A stretch of DNA of 64,000 nt. It comes from Erigeron canadensis. Taxonomy: Eukaryota; Streptophyta; Magnoliopsida; Asterales; Asteraceae. The notes under the pieces were generated by a model. It did no database searches. It had not been told where the DNA came from and saw only the letters and a program-made list of their open reading frames with translations. Both the position numbers and the translations under genes were made by a program. Location of the stretch: contig NC_057761.1 of the NCBI RefSeq assembly GCF_010389155.1, positions 6,140,501 to 6,204,500 of the forward strand, written 5' to 3'. Of the stretch, positions 51,084 to 63,520 are shown in pieces; position 1 is the first letter of the stretch, and each line of letters starts with the position of its first letter.

Positions 51084-51489
51084 ATCCTCATTAATCGAAT
51101 AGCAGATAAGGGTTCACAACCTTTTGCTGGGTTTCGTATCTGCTCTAAAATCCTTCTCTGGATTCATAGATTTGTATATAATCATACATTAAGATCGTCC
51201 TGTTGATTATCATCATTCAGTCACGAGATTCTAGCTTATATGAATACGATTATGAGCTTATTTAATTATCCATTGAGTAAGAGAGTTTTTTGGCTGATTA
51301 GAGATTTTTTTGGCTGATTCTTTCATATATGTTAATTTTCCGAATCTAGTTATATGGACTGATCTTTTTCCGTTTAAAAGAGTTGGTTATGATTCCAGTT
51401 TAGCTGTCCATTTCGTAACTCTATATAAGAACAAACACGTACAATATCTTTGAAAAACAACATCACCATACTTTTAACTAGTAGCTAAA

Positions 51490-51999
51490 CAGGGGCGGTG
51501 TAAAGGGTGGGCAAAGTGGACGACGGGCCGAGGTCCGATTTTTTAGGGGGCTCGATTTTTTATTTTTTATTGTTATATTATATAAAATTAAAACTTATAT
51601 GCCGATTATAAAGAAAAATAAGAAGGGATTATCACTTGTCTGCTTCTTCGAAGTCTAAGCGATGTTGTCAAAGTTTACACAATTTCAATTTGTTGATTAT
51701 CCCCACCTTTCATTTATTTTGCAGGTGATGATTTTCTATTGTTTTGTGTAGATAAAAACTAATTGCAAACTCTATCCATGTTTATCTTTCTTGTTTATTA
51801 TTTGTAGTATGTTAATTCATTAGTATGATTTTATTTTATTTTTTTAGTTTCTTTAAGAATAACTTTTTTGTTATGTTTATTGATATAACGTTTAGCTCAT
51901 ATAATGTAAACTTCCTATCTTGATATATTTGTTGCGCTTAGTTGATGAGCCCTTTTTTTTCTCTCGGCCAAGACCTATAAATCTTCGGAGAGGGCCCTG
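51490..51999. mobile_element. possible hAT-like non-autonomous element
   Basis: The ends CAGGGGCGG (left) and CAGGGCCC (read inward from the right) resemble hAT termini. Flanks TAGCTAAA and CTGCTAAA are an imperfect 8-bp repeat. It splits sequence that is contiguous in the gene A 3' flank, supporting an insertion. Confidence 0.5.
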
Positions 52000-52207
52000 C
52001 TGCTAAACTCAACATTGAGAGACATCTTTATAATCAGACAAAACAGAGAGAAACAGAGATCAATATATATAACATCAAATGAGAGCTTGTTAACCTCGAA
52101 ATCCACGTGAATTTAAGCAACCCAAAAGAAAAACCCACAAATTTCAAATACAATACACAAGTCCAGAATCAATGTATGGTAGCCGAAAAATCAACATAAT
52201 GCATGAT

Positions 52208-52661
52208 CTATATGGGTCTGAATTCAATGCCGAGTATAATCAACCCTTCAAGATACGTGCCTAGGTATTCCAGACGAATGCTCGGAATCACTGTCATGGC
52301 TGTAGTATCTGTTTTAAATTTCCAGACTTGTACTTCCATCCATCCATCGCTCCTTTGTTGTGGAAGTCCTTTTAATTTGGGCCTATACAGAGGATTGTGG
52401 GTGTTTTGGCCAGCCTTTGGTCTTATTACCGGCGTTTGCGGGCTCACTAAATAGATATAAAAACTACGGTACTTCCACAAAATTGAACCCCAATGTTCTT
52501 CAGCCCCCACCAACATAGGAGCCGTGCATCCACCGCTTTCGGTTTTGTAGACAAGGTAACATGCATATTCAGTTTGATTTGACAATACCTGTAATTTGTT
52601 TTCTTTTATCACAATATGTTTAGAGGTATTAGAAGATGAGCTCGCAAGCACTTCTCTAAAT
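52208..52661 (-). CDS. gene B exon 9: third PP2 domain and stop
   Basis: Starts FREVLASSSS after a TCTGCAG acceptor, then KHIVIKENKLQVLS, GGCTAPMLVG, YLVSPQTPVIRPKAGQNTHN, RSDGWMEVQVWKF and GIEFRPI, with stop TAG at 52208..52210. The classical PP2 motif is intact. Confidence 0.9.
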
Positions 52662-55600
52662 CTGCAGAAACATAGAAAATTATCTTGAGTATAAATGTAT
52701 GAATGGTTGATGTATTTTTATCTACAATTTTATTTTACTATGACCATTAGCCAAAGAAATATTGAGCTGGTTGAGGTGGTTCTCCTTAATTTACCTTCAA
52801 GTCTTGTCATTTGCATCATTTTTTTAATTTTTATTTTCATAATGCTTAATGAAAGAAACCAGATCTAGCTACTTTATGTAAAATTAACAGGATTAAAGGC
52901 CCAATTACGTACATATGGCACCGTTGCCTCAAAAACCATGAGACGACCCTGAGAACGGTGAAGTTTTGGCACCCATTCGATTGCAAGGGTGACCAGCTTT
53001 TACCACTACTGGGTTCTTACCTATGTTTACCGTTGTGGTTCAAAGTATAGTCTTCTATGCATGTAATAACAACTTAAATATAACATCGTGCTATATTTAT
53101 CATTTCCTTATAAATAAATATAAAAATAAGAAACTAACCTCGATTCGGTTAACAACTTCCACTCGTGTAACGACTTGCCTTTAATATGGTTGAGATTTTT
53201 TAATATGCAAGCCAATCTAGCCGGTAGCATTAGACATGTTTTCCCATTCTTGTCAAGACAAAACCACTATCAATGAAAACAAACATTGATATGTAAGTAT
53301 CAATTGCCTTTATTATCTCGACTAATGGAACTATATTCGTAGGATCCCACAACATTTTCATATATATGAGAGATAAAAATTTTCATGATTAAAAGGTTTT
53401 CGTTTAGTTAATGATTAATACGAGATGTCGGGTTATTTTTGAATCATTGTAGTGGCCTAAGCCGGTTTCAGTCATTTTCCTAGTCACCGCCAAATATGTC
53501 TAGGATAGGATTCTTACCTAAGACTTCTTGAAATTAAATAAGACTCGTTGCGACTAGACCAATTTGGTGATGGTTATTAGATATAACGAAACTACAACAA
53601 TATTTTAAGTAGAGGTAGCAAGTAATGATTTATTCATGTCAAGTATACCTGTTGACCATGATTGGTAGGCCGTTGGGAAAATGAAAAGTGTTGCTTATAA
53701 TTGATTAGTAATCCTTCAGCAAGAACATGGTACAGTTCCTTGTTGGTTGTCCATTGCAAATGTTGTTCTGAATACTTGATTATGTCCTTATAATCTGTTG
53801 GCAACTTGTTTTTCCAATATGCGTCGTCTTCTGAATCCGATAGGGTCGTGTCCAAATTAACATGTTTCTGATCATCCTCTAACGCTTGAAGTTCCTCCTA
53901 TAGTCATTATATATATTATTAGAGGAGAAGGAATTATGAATAGTCACGCCCACGTGGCGCGTTACTATTTGTTGAATAAATCATGAATAGTGACTGCCTA
54001 TGTGGTGCGTTACTATTCGTCCATGACACATCCTAAACAATTAATCGGATTTAGTTTTTGATGCACCATATACCATTATTTACCATTATTTAGTTTTTTA
54101 TCACACTTTTTCCATAGAGTTTTTTTTTAATTATAGATTGAAAACTTTCATTTACTTTTTTATCTTTTCATTTTTGACTTAAAACAGAAATTAAAAGATG
54201 AATAGTAACGGCATGCGTGACGAGTTACTATCCGTCCACTACACATCGTGAACCACTAATCGAATTTTCTCAAATCGCATTCTGTTTGAGTTTTTAAACA
54301 CGGATTACTTATTGACTTTTGTAAAAAAAAATAAAATAATTCTTTACAAATTACAATAATTGAATTATAATGTATCAATGACATAATAAATTTTATTAGG
54401 TGGTTGAAGGTTCAATGTAATAAAACTAAAATAATGATGTTGTTTTAATAGACCAGTTGAAGATTGTAAATGCAGGGCCGAATTTTACTAGTAAACATAA
54501 TCAAATTGAACTTAGGTTAAATAAAAAAAATTCTTTTTCAAAAAAGCAGCTAATTACGTTTAATAATAAACCGAATAGGTATTTTTCAAATGAGATATCT
54601 AATATATATGTTACGTAAATCACATAAGCTTCAAATTATTCACTATATAATAAATAGGGTTAGATTTACTTACTTGTTCAAGGGGTCTAAATTCAATGCC
54701 ATCTACTATTACTTGATCCGAACATCCTTCAATTATAATTTCTAGATCAAATATTGTCCCGTCGCTGGTAAAATGATACAATTCAACCGTCCACCACTCC
54801 TGATCTTCTTTCTTAAACGCCAAGTGAGAAACCTGATGGTACGTCTCCCCATCTAACTTATAAATAAGCCCTATAAGTCTTGCTTCATCACCGTGGTTGA
54901 ATCCATATATGAATTCGACGTCACCGTAGTTAAATCCATAATCGAACTTGAAGAGGAGGCTGAGGTTTACTGTGTACGTTGTAAATGGTGACAAGAATTC
55001 AGTTCTGACACTTGTTTTAAAACAGCAGTTTAATGCACCATTGGAGCCCGCTAGAAATCTGCATGAAGAAACAATTATAGTTAAGCACCAAATTCATTAA
55101 TAAGATACTTACATTACTACAATATATAGTAATATTTCATAAATATAAATTAATAATGAACTATTGAATTATATATGGGCAAGTGTAGGAGAAGGAGGTC
55201 AAGTCACCTTGAATTGTAATTGGACGGGTAGAAGTTCTCGTAATTATGACTTTTTCCTGCCTTTAGATTCAAACATTCCTCGATGGATTTAAGTACATAG
55301 TTTACTCCTTTATCATTTCTTGAAATCCACTACATACATATGCATCAAACAGCAAGTTGGAGAATACAATAATTAAACTCAACAATGCATGATGGAAAAA
55401 ATTGTTCTGGAAAAGCGGCGTACTTGGTTTATTTATAAGTGCAAACTAGTAAAATTAGGCCAGCTTCGTGGGGCTTCAACTGTCCAGTTGAAACACTATT
55501 ATTATAGTGTTACTAAGTTGAATTTTCAACCATTTAATTAAAAAGTATTATGGTATTGATAGGTTTGTTTGAAGTATATATATATAGGGAAAAAGGAATA

Positions 55601-58600
55601 TAAGGTTGTCCGGCACCTAAGCTCAGGTATGGAACCCCTCACATACTAATATTTTATTATTTCTTGTTTAATGAATAAATGTATGGCCCCCATGATTTTT
55701 ATGGATTAAAAAAACAATATGTGAGTGTTCCACACCTAAGCTTAGATACCCGATAGCCTTATATTCCCATCCCCCATATATATATATATATAAGGACAAA
55801 ACCACGTTAGATTATATACTTATGTGCATTACGTGGTATCAATTATTGTAAATAGATTTTGTTAATTATATTGTGTCGTTATATATGTTAGTAAAAGCTT
55901 TGACATATGAAATATGTATATGTCTAAAGTCAATACTACAAACATTTCTAAAAGTTTATTGTAACTAATACATTAAATTTATATGTGCAATAAACTAAAA
56001 ATCAAAAATGAAAGTAAAAAATTTGAATGTAAGTTGTCAATATATCATTTAAACCACAAAGGAGAAAAGTGCGATTGAAACAAAATAGTGGTATATAATG
56101 GTATTGACAAACAACCAAAAACATCAAATATATATATATATATATTATATGTGTGTGTGTATGTGTCTATGTTTGTTATATCAAACATAAAAAAAATATA
56201 AATATATGTCTATGTTTGTTATATCAAACATAAATAAATATAATAAACCCGCTTAAAAATTAGCATATTAGACACATATGTTTTATTTAAAAAAAAATGT
56301 AAACTGGCAGGCAGTTGCGCAAGAAAAACCAAAAAGGGTTGGACGTGATAAAATCCAAAAAGTAATATGGGGTGAGACAAAAATAATTATAAAAAATATG
56401 GAAAAGCCAAATCAAAAATAAAGATAAACGAAATCTTAGAAAACCTTAAATAAAAACAATATGATAAACCCGCAAAAACGTTTGACATATTAAATATATA
56501 CATTTAAAAAGAAATAAGCAGGCTGGCAGGCAGCTGCACAGCTACCTGATAGCCTACTTCATCATTCACTGCCTCTTAATAAAGGTATTAATTAGTTTTG
56601 ATATTTTATAAAAGAAAAGAATTACCAATAATACTGAAGATCTTATATTCAAATGGTGAAAAACTTATAACTGATAAGTAGGTTTTTTATGTTTATTCAA
56701 TTAAATTAAATAAGAGAGATTTTTACCCCGATCAAATGTTATCAATTAATCATAGGGTTTAGTATCTGTACGTAACCAACTATACATGAATGTCTATAAT
56801 GTAAAAAACTAAAGTTGTGGTGATAGTATGTAATTAACTTTCAAATCATGTTCATTTTATGTCCGACCAATCAATAATTACTATAGAAGTGGCAACTTAT
56901 ATGGTCGTCAAATATACCGAAATACATATCATGCATAAGATTTGAAAGTCCATTACATACAATGAATACAACTTTATTTTTTTCACACTATAAACATTCA
57001 TTTATAGTTATAGTTACAGTTATTTTTTATAAAAAATAACTTAACTGTACTATTAAGATAAACTCTACACAGAGCAATATGAATACCAATTAAGAAATTC
57101 TTGTGATCAATATGATTACCGTTTTGCCATCGTTAAAGAGAACCCCTATGGAAAGAAGCGCATTTAGTTCCGCTTCAGATCTTAAGAACAAAGGATGTGT
57201 CGCCGCTTTCAGTATCTCTCCATACTTTAATTCTAACGCTTTATGAGATTCCACCTCTACCTATTAAAAAACAAAAACGAACCAGGTTTTCTCTATTCAA
57301 GTTATTTGGGGAAAACGAGTCTTTTTTATTTTGATGTGCGCAGTCTAACCAATGGATCCCGTGACTGGCCTATTTTGTGATGATGGTATGATACTGATAA
57401 CACACGAAGAAAATCGCACACATATATCAATGAATAAAGACTCAAGATCTATCAAATTACCTTTTCCAAGGGTTGAAACTCTATCCCATCTATTTTTAAA
57501 TCTTTGCAATGAGGATGTGGATCGAAGTTAATTTCAAGATCAACAGTTCTCTCATGGCTAGTAAACTGATACAATCCGGCCTTCAACCATTTATCTGCTC
57601 TCCAGTTTGCAAGGTAAACAATCAAAACGTTTTTCTCCCCGTTTAATGTGTATATAAGGGGTAAATACACGTGGTTGTAATTAGACGGCTGATGTCTTCT
57701 TTTAAACTTGAAAACTAGGTTCACCCTGTATGTAAGTAATGGCGACAAAATTTGAGTTTGGGCGCGTATTTTGAATGCCTTGTAATATGTTGAATAGCAG
57801 CCCACTTTGAACCTGTATGTGTGACGGAATAGCAAAAGATGATATATTTTTTTGATGTATGTATATACTAATTAAATGCAAGTCCAAAAGCAGGGAATGT
57901 CACCTGGAGTCTTTGTCAGCCGAAAATTGATGAGCGTTACTTCCCGCTGGAACCAAACATTCTGCTAAGGATATCATCACATAGTGGCCTCCATGGTCAT
58001 TTTTTTTGAACCACTATGCATTAAATTTGTACACGAGTTACATAAATGGTATGGTATATAATAATATTTAACATTAATTACAAAAATTACATTTTTCGTC
58101 CGCTAAACACGACACATTTTGCACTTTTCCTCCATAAAGTGAAAAAGCATAAACAAAAATCCTAAGGCTCCGTTTGGTTGTCAAAAATGTTTTATGTTCT
58201 TTCATTTTAATTTTTCTATAAAATGAGAAGGGTTTTTATTTTCTAGAAAACAAATACAAATCTTAAAAACACATTCTAATTAGAAAACTATAAAACATGT
58301 TAAGGATGTGAGAGGAAGGGGAAGGGGGAAATGGAAAATAGAAAACAAGGAAAAAATGTTTTCAAGTCTTCTATTAAAAAGTAGAAAACATTGTTTATGT
58401 TCTTGAAAAGTATTATTAGAAAACTATTATTAGAACGTGTTTTCTATTTTTCATGTTTTTTTGGAAAACCAAAATGAAAAACAAAGGTTGTTTTCTATAA
58501 CCAAACGCACCCTAAGCTTGACACTTTTTTCACTTTTCTTCCCCGTGACTAACATGGTTAGTTTTTTTCCGTTAAAGTTACCCACATTCGTTAGTTTTTT

Positions 58601-61600
58601 TATTCACTTTTCATCCTTCTCATTTTCTTCACTTTTTTTTAGTTTTGATAATTTCAAGACTAGCCATAAAGGGGTAGCCAACGAAACTTTAAAAAAAACT
58701 ATTGAGTGAGTAAAGCTAATATCAAATATAGTATTACAAAAAAGGACGAAAATCTACTAACATATGATAATTTATCGAAGGAGATAATGATATAAATGTA
58801 CGATTAACACGATAAATAAATAAAATCATACACATAATAAGTCATATATACCGATATACTTAATTAAACTTCTTTTTCCTTTTAAGACAACATTAATAAA
58901 CAATAAATATTTATACTTTTAGTATTACTAAAATTAATATTGTATTTGTTATTATCATATTTAATTAAACATATATACGTAAATTATCTTTTTTTCTACA
59001 TTTTCGATTATTGAACTTTACAGATCATCAAAACAACTCACAGTTATACTATAATGTTTCTGTCAAACACACTGTATTATCTAAACTAATAGACCATTAG
59101 TTTTTTTTTTTGTTTTGCAAATTTCAATGGATGTATAAAAAAAAATTGTAATTTGTTGCTTACTCTTCTTTCAAATACAACTTATACACCATTGGGATGT
59201 TTTGAAATTATCAAAATTTAAAAAGGTGGGAGAAAAAATATGAAAGATAAAAAACAAACAAAAAAATTAACAAATGTGGGTAACCTTAACGGAGAAAAAC
59301 TAACTACGTTAGTCGCAAGACGTGAAAAAAAAACGTGTCAATTTGAGGGACGAAAGTTTAATTTTCTCAATAAACTGACGAACAGGGACCTTAACGAAGA
59401 AAAACTAATGTCATTAGTCGCGGGTATGAAAATTGAAAAAAGTACCAAGTTTATGATTTTTTTGCTACTTTTTCACTTTGAATACAAAAAATGCAAAACA
59501 AGTCAACTTCAGGGATGAAAAATATAATTTTCGCTTTTAAATCTTATATAAATAACTAAAAGTTTTAATTAACTAATAACAAAACGTAAATATTTAATAC
59601 TGTATAACTTTTAGATTAGAAAACTTAACATATGATATTAACCAATATATATATATATATCTATATATAAAATGGAGTATATGGTTGTTAGATACCCAAG
59701 TTTGGGTGTAAAACCCCTCACATACCAATATTTTAATATATATATATATATATATATAAATGTCTGGGCCCATGATTTTCATGGATTAAAAAAACAAGAT
59801 GTGAGGGGTTCTACACCCAAATTGGATATCTAACAGCCATATACTCCATACCCTCATATATATATATATGGATAGTGAGTATGGGGTTGTTTCACATCTA
59901 AGCTTAGATGGGGAAAGATGGGGAACCACTCACATACAAATATTTTAATAATATTTGTATTTTAAACAAATGATGGAGCTCCCATGATATTCATGAATTA
60001 AAAAAACAAATTGTGAGAAGTCCCCCATCTAAACTTAGATGGGGGACAACCTCATACTCAATTCTCCATATATATATATGTTGTACGAAATAATTATAAG
60101 AATCGATTATAGATACTGTACAAGTGATTATTTACAAAGAAAATAAAGTTTGAACACACACCATAATATGCATTTGGTCTCCCAATAGTAGCCTAATAGT
60201 TAAAACTTGTATCATAAACGTATTTACCAAGATATAATATTAATTTTGATATTGATAATAGTATCAACTAATCTAAAATCATTGTGTTATTACAACATGG
60301 TTCGTTGCGTTTTACAAGTTTTAATCACTTTTTGTTATATTAATAGATGGATAATAAAGGATAAGCTAAAAACATAGATAGTAATTTAACAAATCTTATA
60401 GATTAGAAATATATATATTTTTTATATATTATAAACTATAAATAGCAATATGTCATAAACTATAAATTATTATTAAAAAATAAGAATAAGATATATGGAA
60501 ATATATATTTATAGTAACAATGAATATAATATGAGTTATATAAGAGTTTTAATTATATTAGGTATTTATATCACCTATCATTTACGAGTAATTAATTAAA
60601 AGTTTAATTATTTATGATATCTAAAATGTATGATTTTTATAGATTGAATTAAATAGACATTTATTTTTTAAATAAATTTCATATCTTAATTTCTTATGAT
60701 CATAACTATATGTTTTTTGTTTTTGATTGGCTAATTTAGGCTTATCGGCATGTCTCTTTATATACTCAACTCCAAACATAAAAGAAACTCGGAAAAGTCT
60801 GGTCTCCATTCCTAAAAGAATGTTGCTCACACCAAGATTTAAACCCAAAACATCTTGGTCTTAGGTTCCACCAAATACCAACTTTAGGTTATCGTCGCTC
60901 CATACTCATACAAATGATCAATTGTAGTCATTTGTAATTTTTCTATACATACCTATCTATGATTGTTATTTGGGATGATATTGATTTTATTTGGGACAAT
61001 TTTGATTTTTATCACGTGATATTTCAATAAAAGCTAAAAATATTGTTGAGAAAAAAATTCTAATTATAAATACTCTCAAAGTCAAACATTTGACCTGAAA
61101 TAATTTTACTTGTGTTGGATAATATTTGATAAAATTTATATGAATTAATTATGTTATAGACATGTTTTTTAATTGTATAATTAACTTTAATTAACTTTTA
61201 TTAATAAAAGTTAATTATACAATTAAAAAACAGGTCTAAAACACAATTAATTCATATAAATTTATATACAAGAAGATATAATTGAAGTCAAAGTTTAAAA
61301 ATAAAGACTTTGAATATTCAAAGTATGACATTTCTAGTGGGACTGAGGGAGCAGCAAATTACCGTTTTCTTATTATGAAGAAAGACCCCATTAGAGAGAA
61401 GTTTGTTGAGATCATCAAAACATGTAAACTTGAGAGGAGGTACGGCTGCATGTAGTATCTCCTTGTACACGTCTGGTACTTTTAGATCATAAAGCTCCTG
61501 AGACTCAAGTGCTTCCTCCAATTTTTTCACAACAATAGACATTGTTGGCCGGCTTTTGCGAGAATTGTGCAAACATTGAAATGCAACGTTTGAGAATAAC

Positions 61601-62406
61601 TCTAAAGACGTCGAGCCCATTTGTGGAACAAGATGTTGAAACACAATCTCATTTAACTTATTCTCTGAAAACTTTTGTTTCCATGTATTCACGAAAACCT
61701 TAATCTCGTCATTGCTATAATGAAAGCATAATCTCCCGCAGAGAACTTCAAATAAGACCACGCCGAAAGAGTATGCATCTGACTCTTTCGTTAGCGTGCT
61801 CGTCATCATAAATTGTGGGTCACAGTACCCTGCAGTACCCATGGCATTGGTGACAAGAACTGAGTATTGTTGATTCGCTGGGCCCATTTTGGAGAGCCCA
61901 AAATCAGCAACCTTAGGAGTCAAACTTTCATCGAGAAGAATATTGGCACTTTTTATATCACAATGAATAACTCGTTGGTGTGTTCCTTTAGGATCATGAA
62001 GGTAACTTAGTCCCTTCGCAGCACCCAGACATATCTTGATGCGTTGTACCCATGTAAGATTAGGATCATTCAAGTGCCTATCAAGACTTCCCTTCGATGC
62101 AAATTCATATACAAGAACCTTCTCATCTTTCTCGTCACAAAATCCCAGAAGAGATATGAGATTTTGATGCGTATACCGAGAAAGCATCATTATCTCTTTA
62201 AAGAATTCAGGGTCTCCTTGCCCAAATTTACGATTTAGACGCTTAATAGCAACAATGCTTCGACCCTTAGAGTGAGACACTTCTCCTTCATACACGTCCC
62301 CAAATCCACCAACTCCGATAACTTTGTTACCAAAACTATTGGTGGCTCTCTTTATCTCCTCCAGTTGGATTTTAAGATGTTCAAACTCTTCCATGAAAGA
62401 CGTCAT
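52208..62406 (-). CDS. gene B: cytoplasmic FERONIA-type kinase fused to three PP2 lectin domains
   Basis: Nine exons on the minus strand: 61363..62406, 57904..58013, 57461..57812, 57120..57260, 55208..55329, 54674..55058, 53649..53897, 53139..53266 and 52208..52661. All junctions are GT-AG; 2,985 bp gives 994 aa with no stop. Kinase 1-348, PP2 domains at 349-502, 550-718 and 802-994, linkers 503-549 and 719-801. Exon number, phases and linker sizes equal those of gene A, so the two arose by tandem duplication of a complete gene. The second PP2 domain is 26 residues longer than in gene A because of a repeated YGFNYGD/YGFNHGD segment. Introns total about 7 kb and contain MITEs rather than LTR elements. 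No signal peptide or membrane helix; a cytoplasmic signalling protein is likely. Confidence 0.88.
53139..53266 (-). CDS. gene B exon 8: start of third PP2 domain
   Basis: 128 bp, WFCLDKNGKTCLMLPARLAC, ending LHEWKLLTES; donor GTTAGT. Same size as gene A exon 8. Confidence 0.87.
53649..53897 (-). CDS. gene B exon 7: acidic linker exon
   Basis: 83 codons, EELQALEDDQK, DDAYWKNKLPTDYKDIIKYS, LQWTTNKELYHVLAEGLLI, GQQ. Same length and phase as gene A exon 7. Confidence 0.87.
53898..54673 (-). other. intron 6 of gene B
   Basis: Contains dispersed GTGGCGCGTTACTAT-type units (53950, 53998, 54215). No gene. Confidence 0.45.
54674..55329 (-). CDS. gene B exons 5-6: second PP2 domain
   Basis: Exon 5 (55208..55329) encodes WISRNDKGVNYVLKSIEECL. 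Exon 6 (54674..55058) encodes LSPFTTYTVNLSLLFKF, an inserted YGFNYGDVEFIYGFNHGD, then EWWTVELYHFTSDG and GIEFRPLEQ. 169 aa. Confidence 0.87.
55587..55775. mobile_element. MITE copy 1 in intron 4 of gene B
   Basis: The ends GGGAAAAAGGAATATAAGG and GGGGGATGGGAATATAAGG (read inward) match. The inner blocks CACCTAAGCT and CCCTCACATACTAATATTTT recur in the two copies at 59669..60067. It lies within TATA repeats, so the target-site duplication cannot be told. Confidence 0.7.
56130..56560. repeat. diverged local duplications in intron 4 of gene B
   Basis: TATGTCTATGTTTGTTATAT occurs at about 56160 and 56204. A longer unit, from ATAAACCCGC to CTGGCAGGCAG.TGC, occurs at 56240..56320 and 56464..56540. 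Confidence 0.6.
57120..57260 (-). CDS. gene B exon 4: linker exon
   Basis: 47 codons, phase 0 at both ends; ELKYGEILKAATHPL and ELNALLSIGVLFNDGKT. Same size as in gene A. Confidence 0.86.
57461..58013 (-). CDS. gene B exons 2-3: first PP2 domain
   Basis: Exon 2 (57904..58013) encodes WFKKNDHGGHYVMMSLAECL. Exon 3 (57461..57812) encodes FKVGCYSTYYKAFKIRAQTQ and ends GIEFQPLEK. It retains DKWLKAGLYQFTSHERTVDLE in place of the canonical GWMEIE motif. 154 aa. Confidence 0.88.
58014..59668 (-). other. intron 1 of gene B, proximal part
   Basis: Low-complexity AT-rich sequence with fragments of a dispersed non-coding repeat (ACATTTTTCGTCC at 58090; TGAAAAACAAAGG near 58475). Weak ORFs here have no family resemblance. 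Confidence 0.45.
59669..59855. mobile_element. MITE copy 2 in intron 1 of gene B
   Basis: Inverted ends ATGGAGTATATGGTTGTTAG and ATGGAGTATATGGCTGTTAG. Inner CCCCTCACATACCAATATTT and CCATGATTTTCATGGATTAA match copy 1. Confidence 0.75.
59870..60067. mobile_element. MITE copy 3 in intron 1 of gene B
   Basis: Directly follows copy 2. The ends GGATAGTGAGTATGGGGTTG and GGAGAATTGAGTATGAGGTTG-like sequence pair. It has the same inner CATGATATTCATGAATTAA block. Confidence 0.72.
60068..61132 (-). other. intron 1 of gene B, middle
   Basis: AT-rich; no supported gene or element. Confidence 0.45.
61133..61264. repeat. long palindrome in intron 1 of gene B
   Basis: ATAAATTTATATGAATTAATT-like arm of about 60 bases followed by its near-perfect complement, with centre TTTATTAATAAA at 61197..61208. 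In RNA it would form a hairpin of about 60 bp. Confidence 0.8.
61363..62406 (-). CDS. gene B exon 1: protein kinase domain
   Basis: Glycine loop GVGGFGDVY, Lys55 in VAIK, HCDIKSANILL with Asp150, DFG 168-170, SDAYSFGVVLFEVLCGR. As in gene A the residue before the catalytic Asp is Cys (non-RD), and the APE position reads DPQ. The exon ends LLSNGVFLHNKKT before GTAATT. The start codon context and first 15 residues equal those of gene A. Confidence 0.93.
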
Positions 62407-62588
62407 TGTTTGTGGATGAGATAAAAATTAGATCGATATCTCAAATGAAGTACACCAATTAACTGAAAGAAAATGTTTGATCACAAATAGGTAAAAATGG
62501 ATAGGAAAAAAATTTATCGCTTCAATAGGCTTAATTCCTAAAAAATATATACTGTTGTTTATACATTTTAAATATATAGTTGGGCCAA

Positions 62589-62691
62589 TTCAAGATGCCC
62601 ATAGTCAACCATCCATGTTTACGTGTCTTTATTTTTGCGTGTCAGCTGAGATGTCGTCTTCACATGATCATGTAAAAAAATGATTAATTCT

Positions 62692-62734
<43 letters not shown>

Positions 62735-62795
62735 ATGGGCATCAAGGCACGTTTGTTGATCCAAGAAATTAAATGCTTAAATGCTGGCATTTTTG
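62589..62795 (-). promoter_or_regulatory. conserved upstream block of gene B
   Basis: Shares TTCAAGATGCCCATAGTCAA, CATCCATGTT, GTGTCAGCTGAG, CACATGAT and AAGAAATTAAATGC with the block at 46241..46400. The coding strand carries GGTTGACT, a W-box (TTGACT). It is interrupted by a T38 tract. Confidence 0.5.
62693..62730. repeat. 38-base T homopolymer
   Basis: Uninterrupted T on the plus strand (A on the gene B coding strand) inside the conserved promoter block; absent from the gene A block. Length may be unreliable in assembly. Confidence 0.85.
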
Positions 62796-63520
62796 ACCAG
62801 TATTTCATCTAAAAAAATTTTTATTCCATCTCACAATCTCCAAAATATAATCAAGAAAATATTTAATCAATGAATGATCAGAACTGTGAATATGAAAGCT
62901 CGTTATACATCATCCGGATGATTAACCCAAATATAAAGCTTTTTATCCTTAAGGTCCAAAACAGTCCTGCAAATGTCAACCGCCTTCAACGTTAGTCCCT
63001 CTTGACCATTTAACTCGAGTCATCATCCTTTGCAACTTTCTTCGGTTATACCTTTGTGAAAAAAAGGCAATTGATGGGAACTCTTTAGGCCCATGTTTCT
63101 TTTTTGGTATTCGAACCTGGGTTTCCCCCACCCTGAAACAATAATCATTTTATAAGTCAAAATACCTAGAAATAAGTTTACAGTTTGAAATGTTAGATAT
63201 GTACGTATCTCCAATAGACTTGATGATTAATGCATATGTTCATATATATATATAGGTTTATACAATTTTCATGGATCTGTAGTTGACCATCTAGATGTAT
63301 GTGTGTGAACTTAAGTGTCGTGATCACATTATTGTATAGAAAATGTATAAATCCAAAATTTTATAACTTGATTAAACAATTCTTGGGTGGTTAGCATGTC
63401 TCTGTAAGCAATAATGTGCAACTTTTCGTCTTTTCCAAATAATAAAGTTGAAAGAAAACTGATATCTAAACACATTTGCTAGCTCTATATACGTACCTAG
63501 CAAATTTTTTGGCATACGAA
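62796..63520. other. intergenic spacer
   Basis: No supported gene; contains a TATATATATATA run at 63244. Confidence 0.4.

Noticed and set aside
58437..58709. 90-codon plus-strand frame rich in Phe and Ser
   Set aside because: Low-complexity T-rich intron sequence of gene B with no family resemblance.
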